From positions 1-38,916 of the forward strand of contig JAJRSY010000107.1 of NCBI GenBank assembly GCA_024278565.1: a DNA stretch of 38,916 nt. The letters run 5' to 3'. A model generated the notes under the pieces. The model made no database searches. It was not told where the DNA came from and saw only the letters and a program-made list of their open reading frames with translations. The position numbers and the translations under genes are program-made. Shown piece after piece: positions 17,080 to 24,776 of the stretch (positions are counted from its first letter, which is position 1; every line of letters starts with the position of its first letter). This DNA comes from Bacteroidota bacterium. Its GTDB lineage: Bacteria; Bacteroidota; Bacteroidia; Flavobacteriales; Flavobacteriaceae.

Positions 17080-17463
17080 ATGAAAAAATTAGTTTTAACA
17101 GCTGTAACAATAGTACTTGTATCATTTACAGGATTTTCACAAAAACTTAATAAAGAAACCCTTTGTAAGAAATGGCACCTCGAAAAATATGAAATAATAT
17201 GGGTAGATTATGAACCCGAAGAAAAAGAAAAGAACGATTATTTTTTGCTCAAGAACGATATGACTTACGTTAGTGTAGATGAAGGTGTAAGGTCAACAGG
17301 GAAATGGACCTATAATGATGATAAAGACTTTTTTACCCTGTTCAACAAAGAAGGAGAAGGTTTGAAAATCAAAGTTGATAGATTATCTACAGATAAAATG
17401 GTGGTCAATCTGGATATTAAAGAAATGAAAGGTGTGGACATTCATTATATAATGACGAAATAA
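17080..17463 (+). CDS. small secreted lipocalin-like protein
   Basis: The 127-aa protein has a clear signal peptide (MKKLVLTAVTIVLVSFTGFSQ). It continues with KLNKETLCKKWHLEKYEI, the Trp-bearing start of lipocalin-like domains in Bacteroidota, and a run of beta strands (STGKWTYNDDKDFFTLF). The role is unknown. Its stop overlaps the next ATG by one base (TAATG), so the next gene is translationally coupled to it. It sits 54 nt after the RND gene and may or may not belong to that operon. Confidence 0.8.
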   Translation: MKKLVLTAVTIVLVSFTGFSQKLNKETLCKKWHLEKYEIIWVDYEPEEKEKNDYFLLKNDMTYVSVDEGVRSTGKWTYNDDKDFFTLFNKEGEGLKIKVDRLSTDKMVVNLDIKEMKGVDIHYIMTK

Positions 17464-18548
17464 TGGACAAAAAACCACATCGCATATTAGGCTACGACTT
17501 TGCCCGTGGCCTTGCCATTATCGGTATGGTACTTGTGAATTTTAAAGAAGTAATGGTAAAAGGGTCAGATGGGGTCTTGTTTCAATTGGTAGAATTGTTA
17601 TCTGGCAAAGCCTCTGCACTTTTTGTCGTGCTTGCTGGTGTAGGTATGACACTAATGTACCAAAGTGCAAAAGCAAAAAACGATGTCAATAAAATGAAGC
17701 AGCTAAAATTGACCATACTTAAAAGAGCTGCGTTCCTTTTCGTTGTAGGTCTGAGTTATTATTCCGTTTGGCCTGCTGATATTTTACATTATTACGGACT
17801 GTATTTATCAATTGGGGTTTTGTTTTTGTCAGTTTCCCGTAAATGGCTACTTATAATTAGTTCATTTCTGATTACAAGCTATTCAGCATTAATGCTGTTT
17901 TATAATTACGAAACAGGTTGGGATTGGAAAACACTTGAGTATACAGACTTTTTCACAGTAACCGGTTTTTTGCGCAACCTCTTTCTTAATGGTTTTCATC
18001 CCGTACTACCTTGGATAGCCTTTTTGATAACCGGTATTTGGGTAGGCAGAATAAATTTTAATGACAATACAAAAAGAAAACGTATTACGGTAATATCACT
18101 TCTAGTGTTTGTTGCATTTCAAAGTGTTTCAATATTATCGATCAAGTCGCTAGGGCAGTTATCCCCAACAGGGGCAATTAAAATTGAATACCTGTTCGGT
18201 ACGATGCCGATGCCCCCAATGTTCTTTTATATGATTACCGCTTCGGGCCTGGCAGTATTTGTTATTTCGACATCAATATATTTTTGCAATAAATTATCGC
18301 ATACGATTTTTGTAAAGCAGATGATAAGCACAGGGCAACTTGCATTGAGCAATTACCTCTTTCACGTAATTTTTGGAATGCTTTCAATTGAACTGTTTTT
18401 TGGAAAATTGGAGCATGCCTTTTCAATAGAATTTGTTATTGTTTATGCGATTGTCTTTAGCGCCCTAATGGTTATTTTTTCCCATTTATGGTGCAAAAGA
18501 TTCAAAAAAGGACCATTAGAATCCTTAATGCGGAAAATCACATCATAA
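17463..18548 (+). CDS. DUF418/YeiB-like multi-pass membrane protein
   Basis: The 361 residues are mostly membrane helices. The opening RILGYDFARGLAIIGMVLVNF is characteristic of the DUF418/DUF1624 acyltransferase-related membrane proteins, where the conserved D-x-x-R-G lies at the start of helix 1. The late GQLALSNYLFHVIFGML corresponds to the conserved C-terminal DUF418 stretch. Function is not established for the family; acyl transfer to envelope components is a guess. It overlaps the preceding gene by one base and converges with the alpha/beta hydrolase. Confidence 0.85.
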   Translation: MDKKPHRILGYDFARGLAIIGMVLVNFKEVMVKGSDGVLFQLVELLSGKASALFVVLAGVGMTLMYQSAKAKNDVNKMKQLKLTILKRAAFLFVVGLSYYSVWPADILHYYGLYLSIGVLFLSVSRKWLLIISSFLITSYSALMLFYNYETGWDWKTLEYTDFFTVTGFLRNLFLNGFHPVLPWIAFLITGIWVGRINFNDNTKRKRITVISLLVFVAFQSVSILSIKSLGQLSPTGAIKIEYLFGTMPMPPMFFYMITASGLAVFVISTSIYFCNKLSHTIFVKQMISTGQLALSNYLFHVIFGMLSIELFFGKLEHAFSIEFVIVYAIVFSALMVIFSHLWCKRFKKGPLESLMRKITS

Positions 18549-18626
18549 CTACGGAAATATTTTTTATTAACTTACATTGTTGTCCGAATGAACTACCCCG
18601 TAGGGCTTCGGATCTACTGGCTCACC

Positions 18627-18643
18627 TGCCAAATGGTATGGCA
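18627..18643. repeat. palindromic repeat related to the one at 10309
   Basis: On the minus strand it reads TGCCATACCATTTGGCAG, differing by one base from TGCCATGCCATTTGGCAG at 10310-10327. It lies between convergent genes and could act as a shared 3' end structure. Confidence 0.5.
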
Positions 18644-18661
18644 AGCAAGATAGTGGTAAAT

Positions 18662-19321
18662 CTAGACCTTGTCTTCCAACCACTTTTTGAAAGACGCAAG
18701 GTTTTGTGGGGAAACACCATGGCCAACGGGGAATTCCTCATAAATATGGTCAATTCCAAGATTTTCTAAAAAACCGGGGATCCTTTGCGCCCATTCAGGC
18801 GGAATTACCTGATCTACCTGCCCATGCGAGGCATATATTTTAAGGTTTTCATGATTTTTTTTATCGTATCCATCTTCAAGAATACCTTCGTTGATATACC
18901 CGCTCAAGGCAATAACGTTCTTTATTTTTTCAGGATACGAAAGCGCAACCGCATAACTTAAGACAGTACCTTGGCTGAACCCGAGCAATGTAATGTTTTC
19001 GGTATCGAGACTATATGCTTTACATGCCTCATCGATAAACACCGAAATTTTATCCCTTGACAGTTTTGCTTGCTCATCATCGCTCCATTTACCGTGTTCA
19101 GCATCAAAATTGATGGTGTACCAAGCGTTGCCAAAGGGCTGCATGGGGTAGGGGGCACGAACCGAAATGATACAAAACGTTTCTTGAAGCTCTGGTGCAA
19201 ATGAAAAAAGATCTTCTTCATTGCTGCCATAGCCGTGAAACATAAAGAGCACGGGTGGTTTTCCTTCTTTTAATACGGAAGGTCTGATCAAGTGTTCTAA
19301 AGATAAGGGTGCGGTTGTCAT
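18662..19321 (-). CDS. alpha/beta hydrolase (carboxylesterase/phospholipase type)
   Basis: This 219-aa cytosolic serine hydrolase resembles YpfH and the acyl-protein thioesterase group. The oxyanion-loop start is FMFHGYGSNEEDLFSF. The nucleophile elbow is GFSQG with Ser116. The acid is Asp170 (HGQVDQVIPP) and the base His201 (PVGHGVSP). All three catalytic residues are present at usual spacing. It follows the small membrane protein at 19328 by 6 nt on the same strand and is probably co-transcribed. Substrate not predictable. Confidence 0.9.
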   Translation of the reverse strand: MTTAPLSLEHLIRPSVLKEGKPPVLFMFHGYGSNEEDLFSFAPELQETFCIISVRAPYPMQPFGNAWYTINFDAEHGKWSDDEQAKLSRDKISVFIDEACKAYSLDTENITLLGFSQGTVLSYAVALSYPEKIKNVIALSGYINEGILEDGYDKKNHENLKIYASHGQVDQVIPPEWAQRIPGFLENLGIDHIYEEFPVGHGVSPQNLASFKKWLEDKV

Positions 19322-19327
19322 AGTATT

Positions 19328-19651
19328 TTACTGGATAAATGTAAACCATTTTTGAAAATAAGGACCGAGTACCGGCACTGAATTTTTTTTCTCTGTCAGG
19401 GCGCCAATAAAACCGTACCCCCATAAAACAAGGTAAAAAACATAAAGACCGTACCACGCATATTCGTTGTACCACTGACTTAAGAACAGTGCAAAACCTA
19501 AAAAACAGAGGTGCAGACCAAATGCCTGCCTTGTATGAAAACGGCCGAAATCATTTTTGGTCTCCATATTCATGCTTAGGGCGATCAATGCGCCAACCAA
19601 CGTCATATACGCGATCATCGCCGTGGTTTTCCCTTTTTTTTCAATACTCAT
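19328..19651 (-). CDS. small DUF4870-like membrane protein
   Basis: This 107-aa protein has three or four hydrophobic segments and the opening GKTTAMIAYMTLVGALIALSMN, typical of a flavobacterial DUF4870-like family. A paralogue of the same length lies just upstream (19737-20059) but carries a frameshift. The intact copy sits 6 nt before the alpha/beta hydrolase. Function unknown. Confidence 0.8.
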   Translation of the reverse strand: MSIEKKGKTTAMIAYMTLVGALIALSMNMETKNDFGRFHTRQAFGLHLCFLGFALFLSQWYNEYAWYGLYVFYLVLWGYGFIGALTEKKNSVPVLGPYFQKWFTFIQ

Positions 19652-19686
19652 GGATCAAAAGTAGGTGAACCAAACATTTTGGGCAA

Positions 19687-19717
19687 AAAAAAGAGACCCG
19701 AATAGAGCCTCTTTTTT
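19687..19717 (-). terminator. hairpin terminator between the two paralogous membrane genes
   Basis: AAAAAAGAG (19687-19695) pairs with CTCTTTTTT (19709-19717) across a 13-nt loop, giving a T tract on the minus strand. It would end transcription of the frameshifted gene at 19737-20059. Confidence 0.6.
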
Positions 19718-19736
19718 ATATAATCTGGGTTAACGA

Positions 19737-20059
19737 TTATTTACCGCCACCCATTGTACCAATAACCGGTAATGGCTCTGCCTTTCCGTTAACTGCGTTT
19801 ATAACACCCAGTACCATCAGTAACAGTGGTATATAACCCAGAAAGCTAAGGAAGCCTATCCCAGTTGCCAAAACCAATACATATGTAGCAATGGATATTA
19901 TTATTCCAAGAATAAAAATGCGAAGTGATTGACCTATATGAAACTTGGCAAATTCGTTATTCTTGTCTTTGTTCATAAAGTAGGCAACTATCAACCTATC
20001 AGGGTTATGTAACTGATAATGGCCATTGTTTTTCCTTCGTCAATTGTACTTTGATTCAT
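19737..20059 (-). pseudogene. frameshifted DUF4870-like membrane protein
   Basis: The ORF track shows only the last 85 codons, from a TTG at 19994. Reading upstream, an ATG at 20059 opens MNQSTIDEGKTMAIISYITLIG and then meets TGA at 19991-19993. One extra T at GGTTGA would join the frames into LIGLIVAYFMNKDKNNEF and give 107 aa, exactly the length of the intact paralogue at 19328 and aligned with it (GALIALSMN). So a single base has been lost, or the assembly has a base error here. No canonical slippery heptamer is present, so programmed frameshifting is unlikely. Confidence 0.8.
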
Positions 20060-20109
20060 AATTATTAATTTTTAAATGGTTGTTATTGTAATATACAACT
20101 GAAATTTAG

Positions 20110-21363
20110 TCAAATTAGTACTTGGTTGTTGCCAATAACGCCATAAACTTCACCTTTAAGGGCTTTTTTAAGGAAAACGCTATTTTTTGAGGTGGAAGAT
20201 ATATGGTTTTGGTAGAAAGTGTATTTTTTTTCAGGGTCGAAAAGTGTGAAACATGCCTTTTCGCCTTTTTTAATGATTGGGGTTTTCAACTGGTACCGTT
20301 CCCTTCCCTTGGTCAATAGGCTTATTGTAGTTTCCAAGTCAAAGAGTTGGTTAAGAGTTCCGAAAGCACTTTCCAATCCTATTGTACCGTAGGTGGCCTT
20401 ATCGAATTCCACCCGTTTTTCCTCAATGTTCATGGGGGTGTGGTCTGAGGTTATAAAATCTATTGTTCCGCCTATTACCCCTTTTAGCAGGGCTTTTGTG
20501 TCTTCTTTGGTACGTAGGGGGGGCATTAGCTTGAAATCGGTCTCAAACTCCCCTAGGTCCTCGTCGTTAAAATATAGGTTGTGCAGGGCTACGCTACAAC
20601 TTATATCCAATCCTTTTTTCTTGGCCTCGGAAATCAGTTTTACCGATTTTGCGGTTGATAGGGTGGGTATATGTAACTTTCCACCGGTATATTCCAAAAT
20701 GAACAGGTCTCTTGCTATCTGGAGTTCTTCCGCAAGAGCGGGAATTCCTTTCAATCCCATTTTTGTTGAAACTTCACCCTCATTAACTACGCCCTTTCCA
20801 GCAATTTGGGCATCCAACGGAAAAGAATGTACCAGCCCGTCAAAGCTTTGGGCGTACTGCAAAGCAATTTTAAGAAGATTGGAATTTCCGATCGGGCGTT
20901 TGTAATCGTAAAAACCGACCGCCCCTGCATTTTTCATATCGTAGAGTTCGGCCAAACCCCTTCCTTCACTTTTTACAGTTAATGTGCCTAGGGGGTAGAG
21001 GTTGGTTGCATGGCCCTTAGCTGCATTTTTCAGAAATACAATATCAGAACTGCTATCTGGCACTGGGTACGAGTTGGGGTTCAGTACAATATCGGTAAAC
21101 CCACTTTTGGTGGCGGTCAGCAGTCCGTTTGAAATAGTTTCCCGCTCTTCAAAGCCCGGCTCGCCAAAACTAATACTGCTATCAAACCAACCCACCGATA
21201 TATGAAGGTTTTTGAAATCGACGATTTGGGTTTTGCCCTTTGGCGTTATTTTAGTTGCTATGGTATCGATGATGCCATTTTTAATGAGGATATCACGTTT
21301 TTTAAAATGCAGGGCCTTGTTGTTGGCATCTATAATTCTGGCAGCTTTTATGAGTACGTTCAT
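20110..21363 (-). CDS. dihydroorotase homologue lacking the metal-binding HxH
   Basis: The protein (417 aa) is clearly of the cyclic amidohydrolase/dihydroorotase family, with an N-terminal composite domain, DFKLMPPLRTKEDTKAL and FITSDHTPM. The hallmark DxHxHxREPG is replaced by DSSISFGEPG (residues 61-70): both metal histidines become Ser63 and Ser65, and the substrate arginine becomes Gly67. LHVCHVS is reduced to LHIPTLS. Catalysis of pyrimidine synthesis is therefore unlikely; a structural or regulatory role, as for inactive DHOase partners of aspartate transcarbamoylase, is possible. The track's start at 21432 is too far upstream. ATG 21363 overlaps the stop of the BatA-like gene as ATGA, indicating translational coupling. 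Confidence 0.88.
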   Translation of the reverse strand: MNVLIKAARIIDANNKALHFKKRDILIKNGIIDTIATKITPKGKTQIVDFKNLHISVGWFDSSISFGEPGFEERETISNGLLTATKSGFTDIVLNPNSYPVPDSSSDIVFLKNAAKGHATNLYPLGTLTVKSEGRGLAELYDMKNAGAVGFYDYKRPIGNSNLLKIALQYAQSFDGLVHSFPLDAQIAGKGVVNEGEVSTKMGLKGIPALAEELQIARDLFILEYTGGKLHIPTLSTAKSVKLISEAKKKGLDISCSVALHNLYFNDEDLGEFETDFKLMPPLRTKEDTKALLKGVIGGTIDFITSDHTPMNIEEKRVEFDKATYGTIGLESAFGTLNQLFDLETTISLLTKGRERYQLKTPIIKKGEKACFTLFDPEKKYTFYQNHISSTSKNSVFLKKALKGEVYGVIGNNQVLI

Positions 21364-23282
21364 TTTATAAATTTTTGTATCAGCACTTCGGTCACCATAA
21401 ACAACACCGCTAAAATAACAAACCATTTCCAAAGCTCGTTTACAGTAGCGTCTTTTTGCAAGTTCTGAAATAGCGATGCTATCGTTTTTTCTGAGTTATA
21501 TGCGCTTAAAGATTCCATATTCATATAGTTCAGTCGGCTTTCAGCCCTTGGGTAATTGAAACTTAAATTTTTCAATACGGTTTTATCGTCCTTAACACTG
21601 TATACTCCATCAGAAGTTGGGTGTTCATAGAATGTCAACGAAGTCTTGTTTGAAAATGATCGTTGTTGGGGAATAAATTCATAATCACCTCTAACGACTT
21701 TTAGAATATGGTCTTTTGCCAGTTTAATGGGAATTTCAATTTTTGCCATACTACCCAGAAGCGTATAAAGTTCTGGTAATTTAAGGCTGTTCATGCCCAT
21801 ATTGTAAAAAGTAGGTACGATCAACGGAGAATTTTTGAAATTAGAATTTTTACTGGAAATGGATGCCGTGAAGATAAAGACCTGATCCGAACCAAAAAGA
21901 AACTGACTTTTATTCTGAAACGACAGCATGTTACGGGCGTTTGTTTTTGCCTTAAAGTAATGCAACACCTTAGGGTACTGAAAATTAACTACTTTTTTTT
22001 CAAACACATCTCTGAACAAGGGGTGCGAAAAAGAGATATCGGTAATCTGCTGTTCCTTGTTAAAACCTTGTGTATACGTTGTTGAAAAGTAATTCGATAG
22101 CAATTGATTGTACGAATCGAGATCTATTTTTACGGCAGGTACGATTACTAGACTGCCCCCATTATCAGTGAATGACTTGAGATTGGTTGACAAAGCAGTG
22201 GGTATGGTTTCCAGTTCATTTAAAACAATCAGGTTTTGATCGTTCAAAGTGCTATAGTTTAAATTAGTAAGGGTGTTGGCAGAGAATTGAAACTCATCTT
22301 GAGTGAAAATACGTTTTAAATAGGTACTATTGGCAGTGCCAATAGCGCGGACTTTTATTTTGTCTTTCGCATCAATGTTAAAGTAGAGCTGGTTGTCATA
22401 GGTGAGGCCCCCGTCCAATATTTCAATTTTGCCTTTGATTACTTCATTTTTGGGCAGTGTAAAATTGACCTTTGCTTTTTTGTTCTTATTAAATGAAGCT
22501 GCTGTTTTTGCTATCAGTTTTTCAGCATTAAAGAGAGAAACAGGTATGCTTTCAATAGTGAAACTGCTCGAGAGCAATGCAGTAAGCTCAATATTGTCTG
22601 AGCCACTGTTGTTTATGAAAACAGAATCTAAAGAGACATTCTCTGAATTCTGAGAATCGAGGAGAACTAAGTGTTTTTTAACCGTACTGATCGAATCAAT
22701 TGTCTTAGATGCCATACGTTGCTGAAAATCAGAAATGACCACTGTATTTTTGAACGTATTTTCCTCAGAGGTGTAGAGCGCATTTGCTTTGAGATATATC
22801 TCGTTCAATTTCAGTTGCTTTTCTGTATAATCAAGCGTTAAAAGATCGTTCTGAACATCTTTTAAAGTAACTTCATTAAACACCTTTGTATTGGTGAATA
22901 GACTGAATGTTTGGTTTTTGGGCAGTTCTTTTATGAGGTTTTGAACAGCATCATCAAGCAGGGTGGTGTTTTCTGTTTTGGCCTGCATACTAAACGAATT
23001 ATCTAGGTAAATAACGGTTTCTTTTTCTTGAAGTGCTGATTTATTGGCAAAAAAAGGCTGGGCAAAGGCGATTATCAGGGCAGTGAGCAATAGCATTCTT
23101 GTGAAAAGCAATAGCCATTTTTTTAAGCTATTGCTACGTCGTGATTCAGCTACTACTTTCTGTAAGAGCTTTACATTGGTGAAAGGGGTTTTCTTAAACT
23201 TTCGAAGTTGAAAAAGATGAATGAAAAGAGGAATCAGTAGAAGAAATAAGGCCCAAAGTAGTTCTGGATATTTAAACTGCAT
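21360..23282 (-). CDS. BatA-like vWA-domain membrane protein
   Basis: The 640-aa protein opens with the BatA N-terminal domain (FKYPELLWALFLLLIPLFIHLF, LRKFKKTPFTNV). A second membrane helix follows (LLLFTRMLLLTALIIAFAQP), then a vWA-like domain whose MIDAS-type DxSxS is D94-N-S-F-S98 (VIYLDNSFSM). A long periplasmic part follows and the protein ends in another helix (LWKWFVILAVLFMVTEVL). Such proteins are common in Bacteroidota; some are linked to aerotolerance or the MoxR-vWA systems, but no MoxR ATPase is nearby. It is translationally coupled to the dihydroorotase homologue. Confidence 0.87.
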   Translation of the reverse strand: MQFKYPELLWALFLLLIPLFIHLFQLRKFKKTPFTNVKLLQKVVAESRRSNSLKKWLLLFTRMLLLTALIIAFAQPFFANKSALQEKETVIYLDNSFSMQAKTENTTLLDDAVQNLIKELPKNQTFSLFTNTKVFNEVTLKDVQNDLLTLDYTEKQLKLNEIYLKANALYTSEENTFKNTVVISDFQQRMASKTIDSISTVKKHLVLLDSQNSENVSLDSVFINNSGSDNIELTALLSSSFTIESIPVSLFNAEKLIAKTAASFNKNKKAKVNFTLPKNEVIKGKIEILDGGLTYDNQLYFNIDAKDKIKVRAIGTANSTYLKRIFTQDEFQFSANTLTNLNYSTLNDQNLIVLNELETIPTALSTNLKSFTDNGGSLVIVPAVKIDLDSYNQLLSNYFSTTYTQGFNKEQQITDISFSHPLFRDVFEKKVVNFQYPKVLHYFKAKTNARNMLSFQNKSQFLFGSDQVFIFTASISSKNSNFKNSPLIVPTFYNMGMNSLKLPELYTLLGSMAKIEIPIKLAKDHILKVVRGDYEFIPQQRSFSNKTSLTFYEHPTSDGVYSVKDDKTVLKNLSFNYPRAESRLNYMNMESLSAYNSEKTIASLFQNLQKDATVNELWKWFVILAVLFMVTEVLIQKFIK

Positions 23283-23367
23283 TCCCGATTTTGGTTTGGC
23301 AAATATAACTAAAAAAAGATGTAAGACTATCGTGTTTTTAGAGCAATGATAAAAAGTTTAACCGAGT

Positions 23368-24375
23368 TCAACAAAAAAAGAAATAGTTGGTATCGTGGTT
23401 TTTGTTCAAGTTTGAACAGTAATCTTGAATCATTGTTTGTTCCTCTGGGTTGGCCACGGTTATTATGCTTTGAGGGCTATTCAATTGCTCTAAAAAAGTG
23501 TAGTGGAGCATTGGTTTTCCATAAATCTCTTTTCCTATTTTCTTTGGATTGTCACAGAGCCAATGAAAATCGATTTTTTCTTTCAATAAACCCTTGGCAA
23601 TAGTTTTGCCTTTATTTCCTGCGCCCCATACCACCAAAGCTCTATTAGGATCGAAATCAAGTTTCAAAAAATAACGGAGTTTGATGTCCAAGAAATAATT
23701 TTGGGCGTAATGCTCACTTGTACGTGAAGTACGGGTTACATAGTCGCGCCAATGGTGTAGTATTTGGGTACAGGGTATGCATTTTAACCCACGTTCATAA
23801 AAACGAAAAGCTAGGTCGTAATCTTCAGGATACCTGTTCGGTGAAAATGCCCCACAATTGTCAAGATCTTCTTTATGCACCATCCAGCAAGGGGAGGGAA
23901 TGACGCATTCTTTGTAAATTTCTGTAAAATTGCCCCCATCCTGAGTTAGTGTGTTCAACCACGTTTCATAACGTTTGTACCCGTTACCGATTCCTTTTTC
24001 GGAAAAATACCTGACTTGGCCGATGGCAATATGACCAGCACCCATTTTCAATAGTGAAGCGGCCATAACCTCTAATTTGTCGGGAGACATAATGTCATCA
24101 GAATCCATTCGGGTGATAAGATGCCCCTTGCTTCTGGCATAAGCCGAACGTAGCGCATCAATGATGCCGTTACCTTCGTTCTCAATTACTTTAATTCGTG
24201 GATCTTGCAGGGCATAAGTACACATCAGATTATAGCTGCTATCAGTAGAGTGGTCGTTTACTGCCAAAACCTCCCAACTTTCATAGCTTTGTGCCAATAT
24301 CGAGTCGATACACTCTGGCAGAAATACTGCTGTGTTTTTAAAAGGGATCAGAATACTGACCAAGGCGGTTTTCAT
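23368..24375 (-). CDS. family 2 glycosyltransferase with C-terminal Rossmann-like domain
   Basis: This 335-aa enzyme has the GT-A fold of GT2: VSILIPFKNTAVFLPECIDSIL at the start, VNDHSTDSS, and a DxD-type RMDSDDIMSP. An aromatic acceptor region, SPNRYPEDYDLAFRFYERG, follows. From about residue 243 a second segment, ALVVWGAGNKGKTIAKGL followed by CDNPKKIGKEIYGKP, looks like a small Rossmann nucleotide-binding domain. The ORF extends 24 codons further upstream, but ATG 24375 (MKTALVSILIPF) fits the family N-terminus. It is not in an obvious polysaccharide cluster. Donor and acceptor are unknown. Confidence 0.88.
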   Translation of the reverse strand: MKTALVSILIPFKNTAVFLPECIDSILAQSYESWEVLAVNDHSTDSSYNLMCTYALQDPRIKVIENEGNGIIDALRSAYARSKGHLITRMDSDDIMSPDKLEVMAASLLKMGAGHIAIGQVRYFSEKGIGNGYKRYETWLNTLTQDGGNFTEIYKECVIPSPCWMVHKEDLDNCGAFSPNRYPEDYDLAFRFYERGLKCIPCTQILHHWRDYVTRTSRTSEHYAQNYFLDIKLRYFLKLDFDPNRALVVWGAGNKGKTIAKGLLKEKIDFHWLCDNPKKIGKEIYGKPMLHYTFLEQLNSPQSIITVANPEEQTMIQDYCSNLNKNHDTNYFFFC

Positions 24376-24478
24376 TGGGCACAAGTTACTACTATTGCAA
24401 TCAATTTTAAAAATTGGCAGAAGTTGGATATGGACAATAAAATTCAATAAAAGCCTTTAAAGAATAAAAAAAGCGTTC

Positions 24479-24486
24479 TATATTTG
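24479..24486 (+). promoter_or_regulatory. -7 promoter element of tRNA-Ser
   Basis: TATATTTG matches the Bacteroidota TAnnTTTG -7 element exactly and ends 10 nt before the mature tRNA 5' end. The -33 TTG is not clear (CTTTAAAG lies roughly there). Confidence 0.65.
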
Positions 24487-24496
24487 CACCCGCAAA

Positions 24497-24581
24497 GGAG
24501 AAATGGCAGAGTGGTCGAATGCACTAGTCTTGAAAACTAGCGAGGGTCACACCTCCGGGGGTTCGAATCCCTCTTTCTCCG
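24497..24581 (+). tRNA. tRNA-Ser (anticodon UGA)
   Basis: The acceptor stem GGAGAAA pairs with TTTCTCC (24574-24580) and G24581 is the discriminator; CCA is not encoded. The anticodon stem CTAGT/ACTAG encloses CTTGAAA, giving UGA. A long variable arm (GCGAGGGTCACACCTC) identifies a class II serine tRNA. The T arm reads GGGGGTTCGAATCCCTC. A 19-nt copy of the 3' end recurs at 24730. Confidence 0.96.
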
Positions 24582-24604
24582 CAATCAAATGTGATTTTAG
24601 TGTT

Positions 24605-24666
24605 ACATTTTTGGCATAAAAAAATCCACCGAGCGTGCTTGAGTGGATTTTTTTATGCCAAAATGT
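24605..24666. repeat. long stem-loop downstream of tRNA-Ser (terminator-like)
   Basis: Bases 24605-24629 pair with 24643-24666 over 24 bp with one bulged T, around a 13-nt loop. The inner part, AAAAAAATCCAC/GTGGATTTTTTT, is a good bidirectional intrinsic terminator. It is probably the tRNA terminator, though the stem is unusually long. It lies between the two copies of the tRNA 3' end. Confidence 0.75.
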
Positions 24667-24729
24667 ATATCCTGTAAGAATATCTAAAATGGCATTTGCA
24701 GTATGTGGTAGTAAGGTATCAACGTAGTT

Positions 24730-24748
24730 AATCCCTCTTTCTCCGCAA
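24730..24748 (+). repeat. 19-bp direct repeat of the tRNA-Ser 3' end
   Basis: AATCCCTCTTTCTCCGCAA is identical to 24566-24584, the end of the T arm through the acceptor and two bases beyond. The rest of a tRNA is absent. Such duplications usually mark att sites of elements integrating at tRNA genes. Here only about 145 bp with one stem-loop separate the copies, so it would be a remnant or an empty att scar. Confidence 0.65.
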
Positions 24749-24776
24749 AAAACCCACGACAAAAGTTGTGTTTTTT

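Noticed and set aside
19985-20000. Programmed -1 frameshift in the DUF4870-like gene
   Set aside because: No slippery heptamer or clear downstream stimulatory structure at GGTTGATAG; a lost base or assembly error is simpler.
20393-20905. 170-aa plus-strand ORF
   Set aside because: It lies wholly inside the dihydroorotase homologue on the opposite strand and has shadow-type composition rich in Ser, Phe and Arg.
21364-21432. Upstream extension of the dihydroorotase homologue
   Set aside because: These 23 codons lie within the 3' end of the BatA-like gene in another frame and the ATGA overlap at 21360-21363 gives a natural start.
24547-24762. 71-aa minus-strand ORF ending AEKEGFEPPEV
   Set aside because: It is antisense to tRNA-Ser and the stem-loop; the C-terminal string is a well-known artefact of translating tRNA-Ser 3' ends.
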